Position numbers and translations under genes: made by a program. Positions 8,504 to 9,081 of a stretch of 9,081 bases of DNA are shown here, piece by piece. How positions within the stretch are numbered: the first letter of the stretch is position 1; every line of letters begins with the position of its first letter. The stretch is taken from contig JAUNHO010000028.1 in assembly GCA_030523905.1 (NCBI GenBank), forward strand, positions 1-9,081, in the 5' to 3' direction. The notes beneath the pieces are model-generated. The model was not told where the DNA came from. It did no database searches and was given only the letters and a program-made list of their open reading frames with translations. This DNA comes from Bergeyella zoohelcum (GTDB lineage: Bacteria; Bacteroidota; Bacteroidia; Flavobacteriales; Weeksellaceae).

Positions 8504-8538
8504 CAGTACAGCATTCAATTGTTGTACTGTTTTATTTT
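8504..8538 (+). terminator. Intrinsic terminator of the sus-like operon
   Basis: A 10-bp stem (8504-8513 CAGTACAGCA with 8520-8529 TGTTGTACTG, one G-U pair) with six-base loop TTCAAT is followed by TTTTATTTT (8530-8538). It lies 21 bases after the susE stop and closes the operon before the rRNA promoter region. Confidence 0.88.
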
Positions 8539-8660
8539 ACATACCTTATTGGAAATAGGATTTAACGAGGGTAATTTATTGAAGTTATAATAATATCAAC
8601 AATTTTTCACATTGTAAATCAGTATATTACGATAATTTATCAAAAAAAGATATAAAAACA
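8539..8660. other. AT-rich gene-free spacer upstream of the rRNA promoters
   Basis: No ORF, RNA or clear promoter is seen here. It is AT-rich, includes an 11-base palindrome GATAATTTATC (8631-8641) and an A-rich stretch (8641-8660) directly before the first rRNA promoter that could act like an UP element. Both are low-complexity and may be chance. Confidence 0.4.
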
Positions 8661-8662
8661 TT

Positions 8663-8692
8663 TTGTGGGTTTAAAAAAGTTTTCTATTTTTG
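8663..8692 (+). promoter_or_regulatory. rRNA promoter P1
   Basis: TTG at 8663-8665, a 19-base spacer, and TATTTTTG at 8685-8692, an exact TAnnTTTG match. The -7 box runs into GCACTCGCAAA, so that TTTGC-ACTC-GCAAA forms a small inverted repeat (8689-8702). It is the furthest upstream of three, about 335 bases before 16S. Confidence 0.85.
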
Positions 8693-8763
8693 CACTCGCA
8701 AATCAGGAATGATGAGTGGCGAAGTTGAGAGAGTAACATTGACTAAAAAAAACTTAAAAATTT

Positions 8764-8874
8764 TTTCAAAAATATTTGGAAGTTAAATAAAAAGTTTTTT
8801 ATCTTTGCAGTCCGATTTCAAAAGAAATCAGCGAAGCGAAAAAAAAGTAAAAAAAAACTTTCAAAAATATTTTG
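8764..8874 (+). repeat. Repeated promoter-upstream block (two copies)
   Basis: TTTCAAAAATATTTG at 8764-8778 recurs as TTTCAAAAATATTTTG at 8859-8874, each ending in the -33 TTG of its promoter and each preceded by an A/T-tract. The copies are about 95 bases apart, suggesting the promoters arose by duplication of a module. Confidence 0.7.
8776..8807 (+). promoter_or_regulatory. rRNA promoter P2
   Basis: TTG at 8776-8778, a 21-base spacer, and TATCTTTG at 8800-8807. The -33 element is embedded in TTTCAAAAATATTTG (8764-8778), nearly identical to the block at P3. The bases after the -7 box (CAGTCCGATTTC) differ from P1 and P3. Confidence 0.85.
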
Positions 8875-8901
8875 TCAATTCAAAAATACTTTTTACCTTT
8901 G
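8872..8901 (+). promoter_or_regulatory. rRNA promoter P3 (closest to 16S)
   Basis: TTG at 8872-8874, a 19-base spacer, and TACCTTTG at 8894-8901, followed by GCACTCGCAAA as at P1. An A-tract at 8839-8857 sits just upstream, where an UP element would lie. Predicted start near 8905-8908, giving a leader of about 120 nt. Confidence 0.87.
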
Positions 8902-8911
8902 CACTCGCAAA

Positions 8912-9029
8912 AATAACGAAGGTTATAGAGCGAAAAGAGAAGAAGAAATAAATTGAAATAAGATATAGCAACCAAGTAAGGAAAGACCAAAGCGAAGTCA
9001 AGAAACTTTGAGTGAGACAGGAAGAGCAT
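8912..9029 (+). other. rRNA operon leader (pre-16S)
   Basis: The transcribed leader between P3 and the mature 16S 5' end, purine-rich with few T residues. No ORF is evident. GCGAAGT occurs at 8992-8998 and also at 8719-8725 in the region after P1, possibly a leader motif. I cannot identify a boxA antitermination sequence with confidence. The RNase III processing stem cannot be judged, because its partner lies downstream of 16S, outside the window. Confidence 0.55.

Positions 9030-9081
<52 letters not shown>

Noticed and set aside
8631..8641. Palindrome GATAATTTATC as an operator for the rRNA promoters.
   Set aside because: It is short, occurs once and sits in very AT-rich sequence, so chance is likely.
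8839..8857. A-tracts between P2 and P3 as a coding or repeat element.
   Set aside because: They are low-complexity sequence best explained as promoter-upstream A-tracts.

Overview
The window looks like chromosomal DNA from the Bacteroidota, most likely order Flavobacteriales and a Weeksellaceae-type genus (Riemerella, Chryseobacterium or a relative). The signs are promoters of the TTG / TAnnTTTG type, AT-rich leaders without strong Shine-Dalgarno sequences, a SusC/SusD/SusE outer-membrane gene set, and a 16S rRNA 5' end of flavobacterial type. The genus is a guess; only the first 52 bases of 16S are present. All genes lie on the + strand.

Layout. (1) 98-272: a CAU-anticodon tRNA with its own promoter and terminator. 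(2) 408-1601: a PLP-dependent fold-type-I aminotransferase, followed by a hairpin terminator. (3) 1673-2692: murB (cell-wall precursor reductase), followed by a strong hairpin terminator. (4) 2693-3000: a 308-base gap holding the murB terminator, a promoter and a leader of about 150 nt for the next operon. (5) 3001-8482: a compact susC-susD-susE-like operon for glycan capture and import across the outer membrane (gaps of 15 and 19 bases), ending in a terminator at 8504-8538. (6) 8539-9029: a gene-free region with three tandem rRNA-type promoters and an rRNA leader. (7) 9030-9081: the 5' end of 16S rRNA, cut by the window edge.

The Sus-like genes would work together. SusC is the TonB-dependent barrel, SusD is the lipoprotein lid, and SusE is a surface glycan-binding lipoprotein with an N-terminal SusE domain plus two starch-binding-like repeats. 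An alpha-glucan substrate is plausible but not proven, because no glycoside hydrolase or regulator is present in the window.

The main oddity is that two of the three operon genes are frameshifted as written. susC shifts at about base 5614 and loses its last 42 codons, including the final beta-strand and terminal Phe. susE shifts at about base 8159 and loses its second binding repeat. Both lesions sit at a short T run, and both downstream reading frames are otherwise intact and family-like. This means either recent inactivation or sequence error. The second point of interest is the rRNA promoter array, which repeats a module and carries a small inverted repeat overlapping two of its three -7 boxes. 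I see no CRISPR array, insertion sequence or clearly new system.
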